From UMGS1470 sp051889215 (GTDB lineage: Bacteria > Bacillota > Clostridia > Christensenellales > UBA1242), in the NCBI GenBank assembly GCA_051889215.1, contig JBJFDC010000003.1, forward strand, positions 1-64,000: a stretch of 64,000 nucleotides of DNA, read 5' to 3'. The translations under genes were made by a program, and so were the position numbers. Shown here piece by piece: positions 16,973 through 27,500 of this stretch; the first letter of the stretch is position 1, and each line of letters starts with the position of its first letter. The notes under the pieces were generated by a model. It was not told the origin of the DNA and did no database searches. It saw only the letters and a program-made list of their open reading frames with translations.

Positions 16973-17941
16973 ATGGAGCGAACAAGGTTTAAGTTTTCTG
17001 CAAAAACACCTTGCCTTGTCTTTTGTGACAAGGTTTTTCTTGGTGAAATAGATAAAAACGTTTGTGCAAAACTTGAGATTTTGGAAGGACAAACAAAATA
17101 TATTGAAGTTTTTCCAAAATCGACAAAAGATGTCACCTATTTTATTCCTTTTGCTTTTGAGTTGTCGTCCAACACAAAATTATCTTCAAACTATGTCATC
17201 TATGATTTGCTCGATGCAAATTATGAGATTGAAATAAAACCTCGCCTCGAATTGCATATGCCAATGTCTTTTGACAATATTTTTGAAGAAGAAAAAAGCG
17301 GCACGAATATATGCGTCCTTTCTTCTTCTGTCACAAAAATCATTCTTCAAAACAAAAAGAACAAGGTTGAATTTTGCCCAAAATGCGTGTTGCGTGACAT
17401 TGCGTGCAAATCATTTTCTTGGGATAACTCCGACTATTTTGTCCTCACTGCAAAAACTCAAGAAAACTTGCAATATCTGTTTGTCGCAAATCTCAACAAT
17501 ATTGATTGCTGCATTCAAAAATTTTGCGACGACATAACTTTTGATTTGCCCAAAATCTCCACCCTGAATTTTTGTCATGACTTCTATGAGCACGCGATTA
17601 TAAGCAAATATGAATTAAATCCAAGCGGACTAAAAAAACTTGATTGTTATTCCAGCCGAAAAGAACAAACATCTTTTTTGACCCCAACCCGAAAAGACAC
17701 CGCAAAAGTTTTTTTTGAATGTGTGAAGGTGCGAGACTATGAACTTGCTCGGTTTTTGATGACAAAACAACTCTCGGAACTTTTGAGTGACCAACACCTA
17801 AAACGTTTTTTCCCAAAATTCGACAAAATAAAACTCGCTCCCGAGCGAGATGTTGTTTTGCTTGTTGGCGAAGAGAAAACATATTTTCAACTATCATTCG
17901 TTGACGGAAAAATTGATAATATAGAAATATTTGATAGATAA
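16973..17941 (+). CDS. Hypothetical protein, no family recognised
   Basis: 322 residues, soluble, with no signal peptide or membrane segment. It is beta-rich in appearance and contains a CPKC pair near residue 137 and about a dozen Cys in all. The C-terminal third (DTAKVFFECVKVRDYELARFL onward to LVGEEKTYFQLSF) could be a separate alpha/beta domain. The gene is divergent from the Myb-like gene and ends 1 nt before the promoter of the small zinc-ribbon gene. No Shine-Dalgarno sequence is visible. Confidence 0.6.
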   Translation: MERTRFKFSAKTPCLVFCDKVFLGEIDKNVCAKLEILEGQTKYIEVFPKSTKDVTYFIPFAFELSSNTKLSSNYVIYDLLDANYEIEIKPRLELHMPMSFDNIFEEEKSGTNICVLSSSVTKIILQNKKNKVEFCPKCVLRDIACKSFSWDNSDYFVLTAKTQENLQYLFVANLNNIDCCIQKFCDDITFDLPKISTLNFCHDFYEHAIISKYELNPSGLKKLDCYSSRKEQTSFLTPTRKDTAKVFFECVKVRDYELARFLMTKQLSELLSDQHLKRFFPKFDKIKLAPERDVVLLVGEEKTYFQLSFVDGKIDNIEIFDR

Positions 17942-17942
17942 T

Positions 17943-17971
17943 TTGACATTATCAAAAAAACAAGAGATAAT
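17943..17971 (+). promoter_or_regulatory. Promoter of the zinc-ribbon gene
   Basis: TTGACA (17943-17948), 17-bp spacer, GATAAT (17966-17971). The ATG follows at 17987 with AGAGG between. Confidence 0.75.
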
Positions 17972-17986
17972 AATATAGAGGTTGTT

Positions 17987-18214
17987 ATGGAAGATAAAAA
18001 ATTCACTTGTTGCGATTGTAAAAAAGAATTTGTTTGGACTGTTGAAAATCAAAAATTTTTCAAAGACAACAAAATTGACAAAGAGCCCGTTCGCTGCCGC
18101 GAGTGTGCAATAATTTTGAGAGACAAGCGCAAACAAGAAGCAAAAAAAGAAAAACAAAACAAAAATCAGGCCGAAGTCAAACCTGAAAAACAAACTGAAA
18201 AAAACAAAAAATAA
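17987..18214 (+). CDS. Small zinc-ribbon protein
   Basis: 75 residues. FTCCDCKKEFVWTVENQKFF and EPVRCREC give two CxxC knuckles in the arrangement of the 'probable zinc-ribbon' family, followed by a highly charged Lys/Glu/Gln tail. Metal binding is very likely; the biological role is unknown in the family. It has its own promoter and terminator. Confidence 0.8.
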   Translation: MEDKKFTCCDCKKEFVWTVENQKFFKDNKIDKEPVRCRECAIILRDKRKQEAKKEKQNKNQAEVKPEKQTEKNKK

Positions 18215-18236
18215 TGGTTCCGCCATTATTTTTTTA
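18207..18236 (+). terminator. Terminator of the zinc-ribbon gene
   Basis: AATAATGG and CCATTATT pair around TTCCG, followed by a T-run. The stem overlaps the stop codon. Confidence 0.8.
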
Positions 18237-18284
18237 TTTTTGATTGAGTATTTTGAGATTTTAAACAAAAGAAACGCCAACAAC

Positions 18285-19253
18285 TTAACTCAATGTAAAT
18301 CCCTGTTCTTCATCTGAAAAATAGTCATCAGGATATAATTCGCTATTTTCTTCTTTTTCGCCAGACTCATTGTTTTGAATTCTGTTGAGAATATTGTTGA
18401 GATGTGTGAAGTCGCGCTGATTTTGATTTGAATATTCTTGCATCAAAGTTCCCTCATCTCCATAAAGAGTGTTCGCAAGTTCAATTTCTGGAGTTTGACC
18501 AAGTTTGTCAATTTCACTTTGAAGGCCTTTAAAAGTTTTCATAAAAAGTTGACCTTCTTTTTGGAAAAACACTGGCATCATATAAGATTTTTCGCCATTC
18601 TTTTCAATAAAAGTTTGAACAGTGCCAACAAACACAATTCCCTCTTCCGAAAGATTTTTCATGACATCTTCAAAAAATTCTGTATTGATTTCAATCGCTT
18701 GAATGCTTGAACCTTGGAGGTGTGCAACAAGTGAACTCACTCCGTCGCTATCCGAGCCCTCTTGTTCAATATCAATTTGTGCAAAATTATTGTTGTAAAC
18801 AACACAAAACACTTTTCCGTTTTCTGGTTTTATCAAAATTTTGAGTTGAGTGTCTTTTGAAGAGAATGCATCGCTTCTCATGTTTGTTTCAAACACACCC
18901 AAAACATCAAAATCGCCTTCAATCTCAAAACCCAACTTCTGCTCAATTTGCGGTCTAATTGTGTCTTTCAAAAAATTATATGCATAATTTTTGTTTTGTT
19001 CGTCAATTTGGTCTTGTTGCTTATTTTCGTCATCAACCTCGCCATTGTTTGGAAAAAGATCGCCTTTTTGTGGCAATTTGATTTCTGTTGAGTCTGCACG
19101 ATTGACATAATTGTATAATTGCGTCGCCGCTTCTGGCAAAACATAGAGAAGAACAACCGCCGACATAAGAGAATACGCCACTTTTTGAGTGGTGGTCAGT
19201 TTGCATTTTTTTGGCTTTCTTGAAAGCATTTTGTTGTAATATTTTTTTGCCAT
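18285..19253 (-). CDS. Hypothetical membrane-anchored protein
   Basis: 322 residues. A basic N-terminus (MAKKYYNKMLSRKPKK) precedes one membrane helix at about 24-45; the remainder is probably outside the cell. The exterior part has an acidic, Gln-rich linker and a mixed alpha/beta domain (from about residue 90) with no motif I can name. Start at 19253 avoids the terminator of the upstream gene, in which the longer frame would begin. It follows the giant MBG protein gene and may serve the same cell-surface function. Confidence 0.6.
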   Translation of the reverse strand: MAKKYYNKMLSRKPKKCKLTTTQKVAYSLMSAVVLLYVLPEAATQLYNYVNRADSTEIKLPQKGDLFPNNGEVDDENKQQDQIDEQNKNYAYNFLKDTIRPQIEQKLGFEIEGDFDVLGVFETNMRSDAFSSKDTQLKILIKPENGKVFCVVYNNNFAQIDIEQEGSDSDGVSSLVAHLQGSSIQAIEINTEFFEDVMKNLSEEGIVFVGTVQTFIEKNGEKSYMMPVFFQKEGQLFMKTFKGLQSEIDKLGQTPEIELANTLYGDEGTLMQEYSNQNQRDFTHLNNILNRIQNNESGEKEENSELYPDDYFSDEEQGFTLS

Positions 19254-19301
19254 AATTTCTACGATACTAATTTTAACATAAATTGAATTTGTTTGCAATA
19301 C

Positions 19302-19332
19302 AAAAAATAACCGCCCAAGCAGTTATTTTTTT
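19302..19332 (-). terminator. Terminator of the MBG surface protein gene
   Basis: On the minus strand AAATAACTGC pairs with GCGGTTATTT (one mismatch) around TTGG, then a T-run. The stem overlaps the stop codon. Confidence 0.7.
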
Positions 19333-22300
19333 GTTTGTTTTCTCTTTTTGTTGAAACTTATAAACAAAGCGCATAGTGCAACGCCCAAAATCACTCCAAC
19401 ACAAACCGCAACAGCAATATCAATCCAGTTTTCGTTGTCGCACACAACGATAAATTCAGAAAAGGTTGAAGTTGAAACAAGCACGTTATCGCCTTGAATT
19501 TTATATGCAAGTTCAACATAGTCGCCTGTTGCATTTTTCCCAAAAACATGAATGTTGTTGAGATTGTTCAAATTTTTCAAGTTGATTTTCATGTCCAATG
19601 CTTTGTCCAAAACAAGTGTGTTGCCACTCGCATCAAACAGTCCAACACTCATGCTTTGAACAATTTTTTTGCCAGCATATTCGTTGCCTATTTGCAAATC
19701 TTTGACAGAAAGCACTGTTCCATATTTCATTGCGGTTGAACTGTATGTTGATACTTCAACATTTTGATTTTCTAGTGTCGCATATGTTATGTCGGCATAT
19801 AGTCCGGTTGGCATGATAAGATTATAATTTTTTGCTTTCGAGCCAACAAGAGAAAATCCTTGAAGACTAACTGCGATATCATTTCCGGGTTCAATAGATG
19901 CGAAGTTGGCGCAAGCATTTTTGTCAAAATCAAGCATGATTTCATTATCGACAAGTCCAGAAACGATTGGATTTTTTATTTTGCAAGTTGTTGTGCCATC
20001 ATATGTTTTGTCCAACACTTCAACATTGAGTTTGACGTCTTTTGCGAGAATGACCAAAATTGAATTTCGCGTGTGAACCTCATAGTTTTGGTCCATGCTG
20101 ACAACATTGAGGACATATTCGCCAACATCTTCACTCGCGTCTCTTTGGACCTCCCATTCAAGTTGTTCACCCAAAACCAACTCTCCTTGCAAGATTTGCA
20201 AATTGAAACAAGGGTCTGGATTGGAATAAATCTTTTGATTTGCACCGAGCGAAACGACAAGAGCTCTTGGCAAAATGTCGTAGTATGCTTGAATGTATCT
20301 GACCTTGTAGTTTCTTCCAAGATTGATGTTGCACCTTATTGGATATCGACCCGCATCTTCTCCTTCTGTCTTATATAGTCCGCCCGTCAAAGTGTCGCCC
20401 GCCAAAATTTCTCCGTCAAGGACATAATCAAATTCGGTTGAAATTTCTTCTCCATAAATTGAAGAAACATTTTGAGTTGAGACAACAACTTCGCGTTGAT
20501 TGATTGAAAGATTATTTCCAACATAACTGATTTCATAATTTGGATTATTTAGACTTGAAAGAAGCGGATATTTCCCAACATTTTCATAAATTTTTACGCC
20601 GACATTTTCTCTATATATGCCACCTGAAAGATCATTTGGATTAACCAGTGTTCCGCTCGTTATTTCATAAACAAATTCTGGATCGCTTTCGCCATAAATT
20701 TTTGATGCAGGAATTGCAGTGACTTCAATTTGTCTTGGCAAGATTGTCAACAACCCACAGGTGTATTTGAATTTGTAGTTTGCTGGAGTTGAAAGAGTTC
20801 CAACCTCAATCACATATTCTCCAACATCTTCGCCATATCTTCTTTTCGCTTTGCCAGAAAGGACAACATTTTTGTCCCCCGACAAAATTTCATAGTCAAA
20901 AACCGGATCGCTGTCACCATAATATTTTGTGACGTCCAAAATTTTGATGTTGAGTTCTTGAGCATAAATACAAAGTTTTCCGGGAACAAAGGTCAAAATG
21001 TAATTCCCTCCAGCCGTGAGCGTGCCTTGACTGAACATATATTCGCCAACATCTTCGCCCGCCTCGCGCGAGATTTCACCACAAAGAATGTCGCCAAGTT
21101 CTTCATCGAATTGAAGAGAACCATAATAGAGGACAAATTCAACAACTGGATCATTTTCTGAAAAATATTTGAATGTGTCTTCGGCTTTAACAGAAATCTC
21201 ACAAGGAATAATTTCCAATTTTCCAGAAACAAAATTTATATTATAGTGAGGGTCGTCAAGCGAATCATATGTTATTTTGTATGTGCCGACATTTTCTCCC
21301 TTTTCTCTTTTGAGTTTAATCGTTGAAGAAACTCCTGGAACAATATTTGTTTGACTGAATGAAAATATCGGGTCGTTTTCACCATAAATTTTTGAATGAG
21401 AATCTGCTTCTATTTCAATCTCGCGTTTTGTTATTGTTAGCACTCCGCTTGAAATGAATTCAATTTCATAATTGTCACCAAAAGAGATTGAGCCGCGCGT
21501 ATAGCAATATCTCCCAATTTCTTCACCCATTTCTCGTGTTGCAGAGCCAATCAAAAGTCCTTCAAATGTTTGTCCAAAAACAAATTCGTTCTCGTCGCAA
21601 ACATATTCAAAATCTGGGTCAGCATCTCCAAACTGTTTTTGAGCTGAACAAATTGAAACTTGAATTTTTTTGGCTTTTATTTCAAGCGAAACGTCGCTTG
21701 CAAGACTCAATTCATAATTTGTGTTTTGCAATCTCATTGATTGCGTGATTTCATAGTTATATTTTCCAACATCTTCGCCCTCAAATCTTTGCAGCTGTCC
21801 ATAAATTTGCTCATTTTCAATCACACCTTCAAACTGCAAATTAAGTTGAGGATCGTCATCTCCATATGTTTTTTGAAGCGAATCTGCCGTTATTTTTACT
21901 TTTTTTGCAAAAATTGATGCCATAATCAAATTTTCGTCATATTTCAGAACGTAATTTTGTTTGTTGGAACCTTCAATTTCAATTTTGTTTATTATGATGT
22001 TTTTGTTATCCCCAACATTGCTGTCCTCAAATTTTAAATCCGTCTGAAGAACAATGCCATCTTTTTCAAGTGTGTTTTTGAGAGTGAACGAATATTCGAC
22101 GTCTGTCGTTCCGTCATAAGTTTTGTCATTTGCAACGAACTCAACATACGCATTTCTTGCGATGATTTCAAAATTTGCGGGGATAAATTCAATGTTGTAG
22201 TTCTCATTATGCAAAGTGCCTTGCTCAATTTGATATAAACCAACATTTTCGCCAACTTCTCTTTTGATGTTTCCCAAAAGTTCGTCGCCTTCAACAAGTC

Positions 22301-24530
22301 CAAAAACCTCATAATCAAGCACAGGATCGCCATCGCCATATGATTTTGAAGCGGGCTTTGCTTCAATTTTTATATCTTTTGGAATTATATGAACAAAAGC
22401 CGCAGTCAAAACAATGTCATAGTTTGGATTTTTCAAACTGCCGATTGAAATGATGTAGGTTCCAACTTGATTTGATGAAATTCCCAGTTTTCCAACAAGT
22501 GTGTCAGAAGCAATGAGTCCTGTTGCCTCATAATCAATTTGAATTTCCTCTCCATAGCAAAAAGTTTGGTCGTGGGTCACAACATTTGCAGTTTTTGGCA
22601 TGATTGTGCCATAAAGAACAGAAGTCGTCAACCCCGAATAATAGTTTTTTGCGTCTTCACCCAAAATTTTTACATTTGTGATTTGGACTTCTTTGTTCAC
22701 TCCAACATTTGGGTCTTTGAAATTTGCTTCAAATGTCACATTGACATCGTCCCCCAAAACAATGTTTGATTGTGTTGCAAAAATTTGAGCATTTTTTGTT
22801 TTGTCATATGTCTTTGCAACAACGCCGACATCGCTAAATTTTATTTCGCGTTTTTGAATAACAAATGTTGCGCCGACAAAATTAATTTTGTAATTTGGAT
22901 TTTGTGAAACCAAATTTCCTTCAAGAATGCCATATTCTCCAGCGTTTTCACCTTGTTCTCTCGACAAAGTTCCAGAAACATTTTCTCCCTCAACAAGCCC
23001 ACTGGCCAAAAAAGTCAGTTTTGGATCACTGTCTCCATAAATCTTTGAAAGAGCGTTCGCTTTTATCTCGAGTGGTCTTTGAGTGATTGTTGCAGTTGTT
23101 GTGGGAATATAGTTTGTGAGTTTATATAAATTCGCGTCGCTTCCCGAAAGAGTTGGGATTGAAGAGAACTCAATTGTTTTTTGTTCACCAATGCTGCTCG
23201 TCACAAAATTTGCAACAAGATTTTCCACTTTGACGTCGTGAGAATTTTCGACGCCATCAAAAACAACGTTCTCAATTTCGGCCTTTGTTGTTGCATCATA
23301 GAGTTTTGATTTGACGATGATTTCTTGAATTTGAATTGTTTTTGTGAATTTTGCCTTGATTTGTTGATTGTTCTCAACTTTAAAAGTGTAGATTTTGTCA
23401 CTTGAAACAATTTCACCATTGTTTTCCCAGCCAACAAATTCAAATCCGTCATTCTCCGAAAATGAAAGGGTTGCATAGTCTCCAACAAAATATTTTCCCT
23501 CTCCAAAAAACTTTGCAGGACTATCAAAATCTTTTTCGATGACAATATTTGTTTGTTCGACATCGAGGGCAAAAGTGATTGAATCAGAATATAGATATTC
23601 GCCAGACAAAGAGCTTTTTCGACATTTTGCGCGAACAACAATTTTCGCACCTTTTGGCGCATCGCCATTCACATATAGATAACTATCAACAACTTGGGCA
23701 TAACTTTGTCCCTCAACTATTTCAAAAGTTATTTTGTGAATTTTTTTGTAATACTGAAAATATTGAGAGTTTGAACTTTGCCCAACAATCAAGTTTGTTG
23801 CCGAGAGTTTGAGAACTTGTCCAATTTTGAGCGATTGACTTTCTGTTTGAATCACGCACTCGTTCAAGTTTGTGGCAAAAAACACGGTTGGTTCAAATAT
23901 ACAAAACTTTGCAGCGTTAATTCTGTTTGTCTCTTCGCGATTTTCAAAATAATAAATTATTTTTTCTGTGTCAGCAGGAAGAGAAACAAGTTCAGTTTCA
24001 ACCCAATCGGGTTCATAAACCGAGGAATTTGAAGAAACTTTTTCTGATGAAAGCGTCAAACTTTTGTATGTTTTGCCACCGGCAACGACCTCAATGGTGA
24101 CGTCGACCTTGCTTCGTGCCTCATTGTTTAGAGCCAAAAGTCCGCAACTTGCCTTGAAAGACATTTGCCCTGCCGAGATGATTTTTTGCATTTCTGAACT
24201 TGGATAAATTTCGCAAACCCCAGAACTTTTTGCCTTGGTCAAAGATGTGTTTTTTCCTGTTATGTAATTATATTTGTTAACAGTTTCGCCATTTTTGTTT
24301 ATGTAATTCTTGTCAGATGCAATCGCTTGTGCGTTTTGCATTGTCGACTCGCCTTTTGAGTTCGTGAAATAACTTGCGGGATTGTTTCCCGAATATCCAA
24401 CAAGAACAAATTGCGCTCCATCTGTTCCGGCAATATCTGCCTGAACTTCATCAATTTTTGGCAATAAAAGAGTTATGCCACATGTGAGCATTGTCATGAA
24501 TATAATGAACATGCAAAACAGTTTTTTCAT
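19323..24530 (-). CDS. Giant cell-surface protein with MBG/YDG-type Ig-like repeats
   Basis: 1735 residues. MKKLFCMFIIFMTMLTCGI is a signal peptide. A domain of about 300 residues follows, then an InlB-type repeat (FEFVGWENNGEIV...), and a long chain of MBG modules marked by K.YGD.DP.. (for example KIYGDSDPKLTF, KTYGDDDPQLNL, KYYGDSDPVFDY; ten recognisable copies) mixed with four YDG modules (KTYDGTT...). It ends in one membrane helix (AVAVCVGVILGVALCALFISF) and KKRKQTKK, so it is anchored by the C-terminus. Such repeats form long stalks in adhesin-like proteins. Start chosen at 24530 with GGAG; it lies 7 nt after the stop of the Big_2 protein gene. Confidence 0.85.
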   Translation of the reverse strand: MKKLFCMFIIFMTMLTCGITLLLPKIDEVQADIAGTDGAQFVLVGYSGNNPASYFTNSKGESTMQNAQAIASDKNYINKNGETVNKYNYITGKNTSLTKAKSSGVCEIYPSSEMQKIISAGQMSFKASCGLLALNNEARSKVDVTIEVVAGGKTYKSLTLSSEKVSSNSSVYEPDWVETELVSLPADTEKIIYYFENREETNRINAAKFCIFEPTVFFATNLNECVIQTESQSLKIGQVLKLSATNLIVGQSSNSQYFQYYKKIHKITFEIVEGQSYAQVVDSYLYVNGDAPKGAKIVVRAKCRKSSLSGEYLYSDSITFALDVEQTNIVIEKDFDSPAKFFGEGKYFVGDYATLSFSENDGFEFVGWENNGEIVSSDKIYTFKVENNQQIKAKFTKTIQIQEIIVKSKLYDATTKAEIENVVFDGVENSHDVKVENLVANFVTSSIGEQKTIEFSSIPTLSGSDANLYKLTNYIPTTTATITQRPLEIKANALSKIYGDSDPKLTFLASGLVEGENVSGTLSREQGENAGEYGILEGNLVSQNPNYKINFVGATFVIQKREIKFSDVGVVAKTYDKTKNAQIFATQSNIVLGDDVNVTFEANFKDPNVGVNKEVQITNVKILGEDAKNYYSGLTTSVLYGTIMPKTANVVTHDQTFCYGEEIQIDYEATGLIASDTLVGKLGISSNQVGTYIISIGSLKNPNYDIVLTAAFVHIIPKDIKIEAKPASKSYGDGDPVLDYEVFGLVEGDELLGNIKREVGENVGLYQIEQGTLHNENYNIEFIPANFEIIARNAYVEFVANDKTYDGTTDVEYSFTLKNTLEKDGIVLQTDLKFEDSNVGDNKNIIINKIEIEGSNKQNYVLKYDENLIMASIFAKKVKITADSLQKTYGDDDPQLNLQFEGVIENEQIYGQLQRFEGEDVGKYNYEITQSMRLQNTNYELSLASDVSLEIKAKKIQVSICSAQKQFGDADPDFEYVCDENEFVFGQTFEGLLIGSATREMGEEIGRYCYTRGSISFGDNYEIEFISSGVLTITKREIEIEADSHSKIYGENDPIFSFSQTNIVPGVSSTIKLKREKGENVGTYKITYDSLDDPHYNINFVSGKLEIIPCEISVKAEDTFKYFSENDPVVEFVLYYGSLQFDEELGDILCGEISREAGEDVGEYMFSQGTLTAGGNYILTFVPGKLCIYAQELNIKILDVTKYYGDSDPVFDYEILSGDKNVVLSGKAKRRYGEDVGEYVIEVGTLSTPANYKFKYTCGLLTILPRQIEVTAIPASKIYGESDPEFVYEITSGTLVNPNDLSGGIYRENVGVKIYENVGKYPLLSSLNNPNYEISYVGNNLSINQREVVVSTQNVSSIYGEEISTEFDYVLDGEILAGDTLTGGLYKTEGEDAGRYPIRCNINLGRNYKVRYIQAYYDILPRALVVSLGANQKIYSNPDPCFNLQILQGELVLGEQLEWEVQRDASEDVGEYVLNVVSMDQNYEVHTRNSILVILAKDVKLNVEVLDKTYDGTTTCKIKNPIVSGLVDNEIMLDFDKNACANFASIEPGNDIAVSLQGFSLVGSKAKNYNLIMPTGLYADITYATLENQNVEVSTYSSTAMKYGTVLSVKDLQIGNEYAGKKIVQSMSVGLFDASGNTLVLDKALDMKINLKNLNNLNNIHVFGKNATGDYVELAYKIQGDNVLVSTSTFSEFIVVCDNENWIDIAVAVCVGVILGVALCALFISFNKKRKQTKK

Positions 24531-24537
24531 AACTCTC

Positions 24538-27500
24538 CTATCTTGGTTGTCTGATTTTTTGATAAGCTTGAGGATCGTCCTCAATTTTTGAGTCTGGCAA
24601 AATTTCAGTTTCGCCAGAAGGGAGTGAATATCCCGTCATTTCAAATGCAACTGGCACTCCGTAAATCTTGACCGCCCCTTCAATCTTGTAGGTCACATAT
24701 TGATATGTCGAACTCATTTTCGTGATGTCAACATCAAGCACGCTTTCGTAAGTCAAAATTCCGTCATAACCCGCTTTGAAAGCAGTGATTCCTGCCATAA
24801 AGTAATATTTCCCGTTGTAATATTTTGTGAGGTGAGTTTGTTTCTTGATTATTTCGCGAAGTTGGGCTGTTGATTCGCCAAGTTCAGCGGCAATTGAATT
24901 GCCATTGATTTCATCAACATCAATCCAGTTCATGATTTTTATGTCACCTTCAAGTTTGAGTTTGCTGTGATTGCTTCCAACCTCACCTTCTTGTTTTGGG
25001 TCGAACAAAATTGAGCTGAGATAAGATGATTTGAAAATGCAATCCCGAACAGTGACATCGGACGAAACACCGTCATCATTAACTGAAATTGTGAGACCTC
25101 CAGAATATGAGTTTCTGATTATGCACCCAGCAAATGTCACTTGTACGCCATATGCTCTTGCTGCAAATATCGCATTTTCCATAATGCTGTTTTTCACCAA
25201 AACATTTTTCACCATTTCCGCGCCCGTTGGGGTGTAAACAAGGAATGCACAACCTTTTCCTTCGAGCGAAGACAGCGAGGCATTTTCGTCAAAACTTGTT
25301 CCTCTGATCTGCAAGTTGTCAATAACAACATTCGAGCCCATGACGACAAATCTGTTATAAGCCCTTTCAAGACCATTTTCGTCATAGTCTGGGAAAGTCA
25401 AATCAAGAAGATGTCCATTTCCATAGAATGATCTTGTGGTCGTGATTCCTTCTCTAACATTATAAACTATGTCGTCTTGAATTACAATAGGCGTGTTGAC
25501 CGCTTTCATTGCATATTGCAGTTGTTCTTTGCTATAGACATTGACTCCGTGAACAATGATAAAGGTATAACTATCTTTAAGGAACAATTCCTCGTTGTCA
25601 GAAAGTTGGTCTTGTGGTTGAACGGTCACCGTGAGTTCGCCCGCTCCACCAACAAATGTCAAAAGACCATTTTGATCAATTGTTGCAATGCTCGTGTTGC
25701 TTGAAGTCCAAATCAACTTTGCTTCATCTGAAGAAGGTGTGATTGATTTTATTCTCATCTGATAGGTGTTTGCAATTTGAAGTTGTCCATCTTGAGTTTT
25801 TACAAAGCCATTTCCAAAAACTCTATATCCTCCAATTCCGCAATCGTCATCAACAGCATCAAGTTCGAGTTCAATGTCACTGATAATAATTTTTATTCTG
25901 ATTGTGATTTCGCAATAAATTTCAGGATTTTCAACAACATAAGCGCGAACAACAACGCTTCCCGGTTTGCTTCCCGCAAACAATTTGCCAGAAGAATTTA
26001 CTGTTGCAAGCGATTCGTCTGAAACGGTGTAGGCAACAGAAAATTCTTGTGCTCCATATGGCAAATAGTCAATTCCCAGTTGCATTGAATCTCTTGCAAA
26101 AATTGAATCTGGAACATTTTTGAACATAATGAGCGAAACTTCATTTGAATATTTGATTTTTATCGTTCGATAAATTTCGTGATTGCTTTTGAGTTTGATG
26201 ACGATGTTTGCTGTTCCATAATTTGAGAAAGTGACATGTCCATATTCATCAACTTGAGCAAGTTCAATATTCTCTGAAGAGAACTCAACATCTTTATTTG
26301 TCGCATCAAGCGGAAGAACAGAATAATTGATGCTGCATTCTGGTGAGGAAATATATAGAGATGTGTCGGTCACTATTTGTGATGCAGGTTGCTCAACAAT
26401 AATTTTGAACGCGCTTGTTGTGAATGAACAAACATTGAGTTTGAATGTCGCTTCTCCACCTGCACTTGCTCGCAATATCCCGTTTTCAAATTCCAAAACA
26501 GAAAGCGCGTCATAGTTTTTGTTCTCAACTTTTTCAATCATGACGATTTGTTGAACCTTAACATCTTTTGGAATGAAACTAACAAGTTTAAATTCAAAAA
26601 TTTCACCTGCAGTCATTTTGAGAGTTGAGCCAACAAATCCAGTTGTGTCAAATTTTGCATCGATAATTTTTCCGTCTGTGAAATAGAATGATATTGTTTT
26701 GGACGAGACGTTGTCAAAACTGTCATAAGCCCTAAAAGTTATATCAACCTTTCCGCCCTTCAAGAAATTTATTGTGCCATTTTGAATGCTTGCAATTTCT
26801 TGATTGCTGCTTTCATATTCAAATTTTTTTATGTGAGCATCACTTGGATATGGAGTGATTTCAAATCCGAGATTTCCAGTTCCAACAACTTTTGTGCCAT
26901 ACATTTCATCAAGTTGGCGCGACAAGTTTACGTCAATATTTTGAAGCAACTGAACAACCTCAATGTCAACAAATTGTTCAACCGCCACACCATTCGTGTT
27001 CATAAAGGACACTCTCAATTTTGCTTTTCCGCCATGGTTTGCCTTTATTCTTCCATTTTCTTCAATAATCACAACTTGTTGTTCATCATTTTGCGGATTG
27101 TTTTCAACAACCTCATAAACAAGATTTGATTTGTCAAATTCAAAATCACTTGGATAATATTTTGAAACTGATAATGAAATATAAGAATTTTTCAAAATCG
27201 TTATGTTTTGAGTGTTGAGTTCAAAATCTGAAAGCGCCAAATTTGTGCTGGTCACGAAAATGCTTTTTGAAACCTCGTCATTTTGCGCATAAATTTTTAC
27301 CTCAACTCGCCCCGCTTTGGAAAAGTTAATAACATTTCCTTCAAGCGTCGCAATGTCGGTTGGAACAATTTCAAAACGAAGCGTCTTGTTTGTTGCGTCT
27401 TCTGGCAAGACTTTTGCTTGAATTGCAAACTCTGTTTTTGATGTCAAAACATCATCATTTTCAACATATATTTGCTCGACATTTTTATTTACGACAACGT

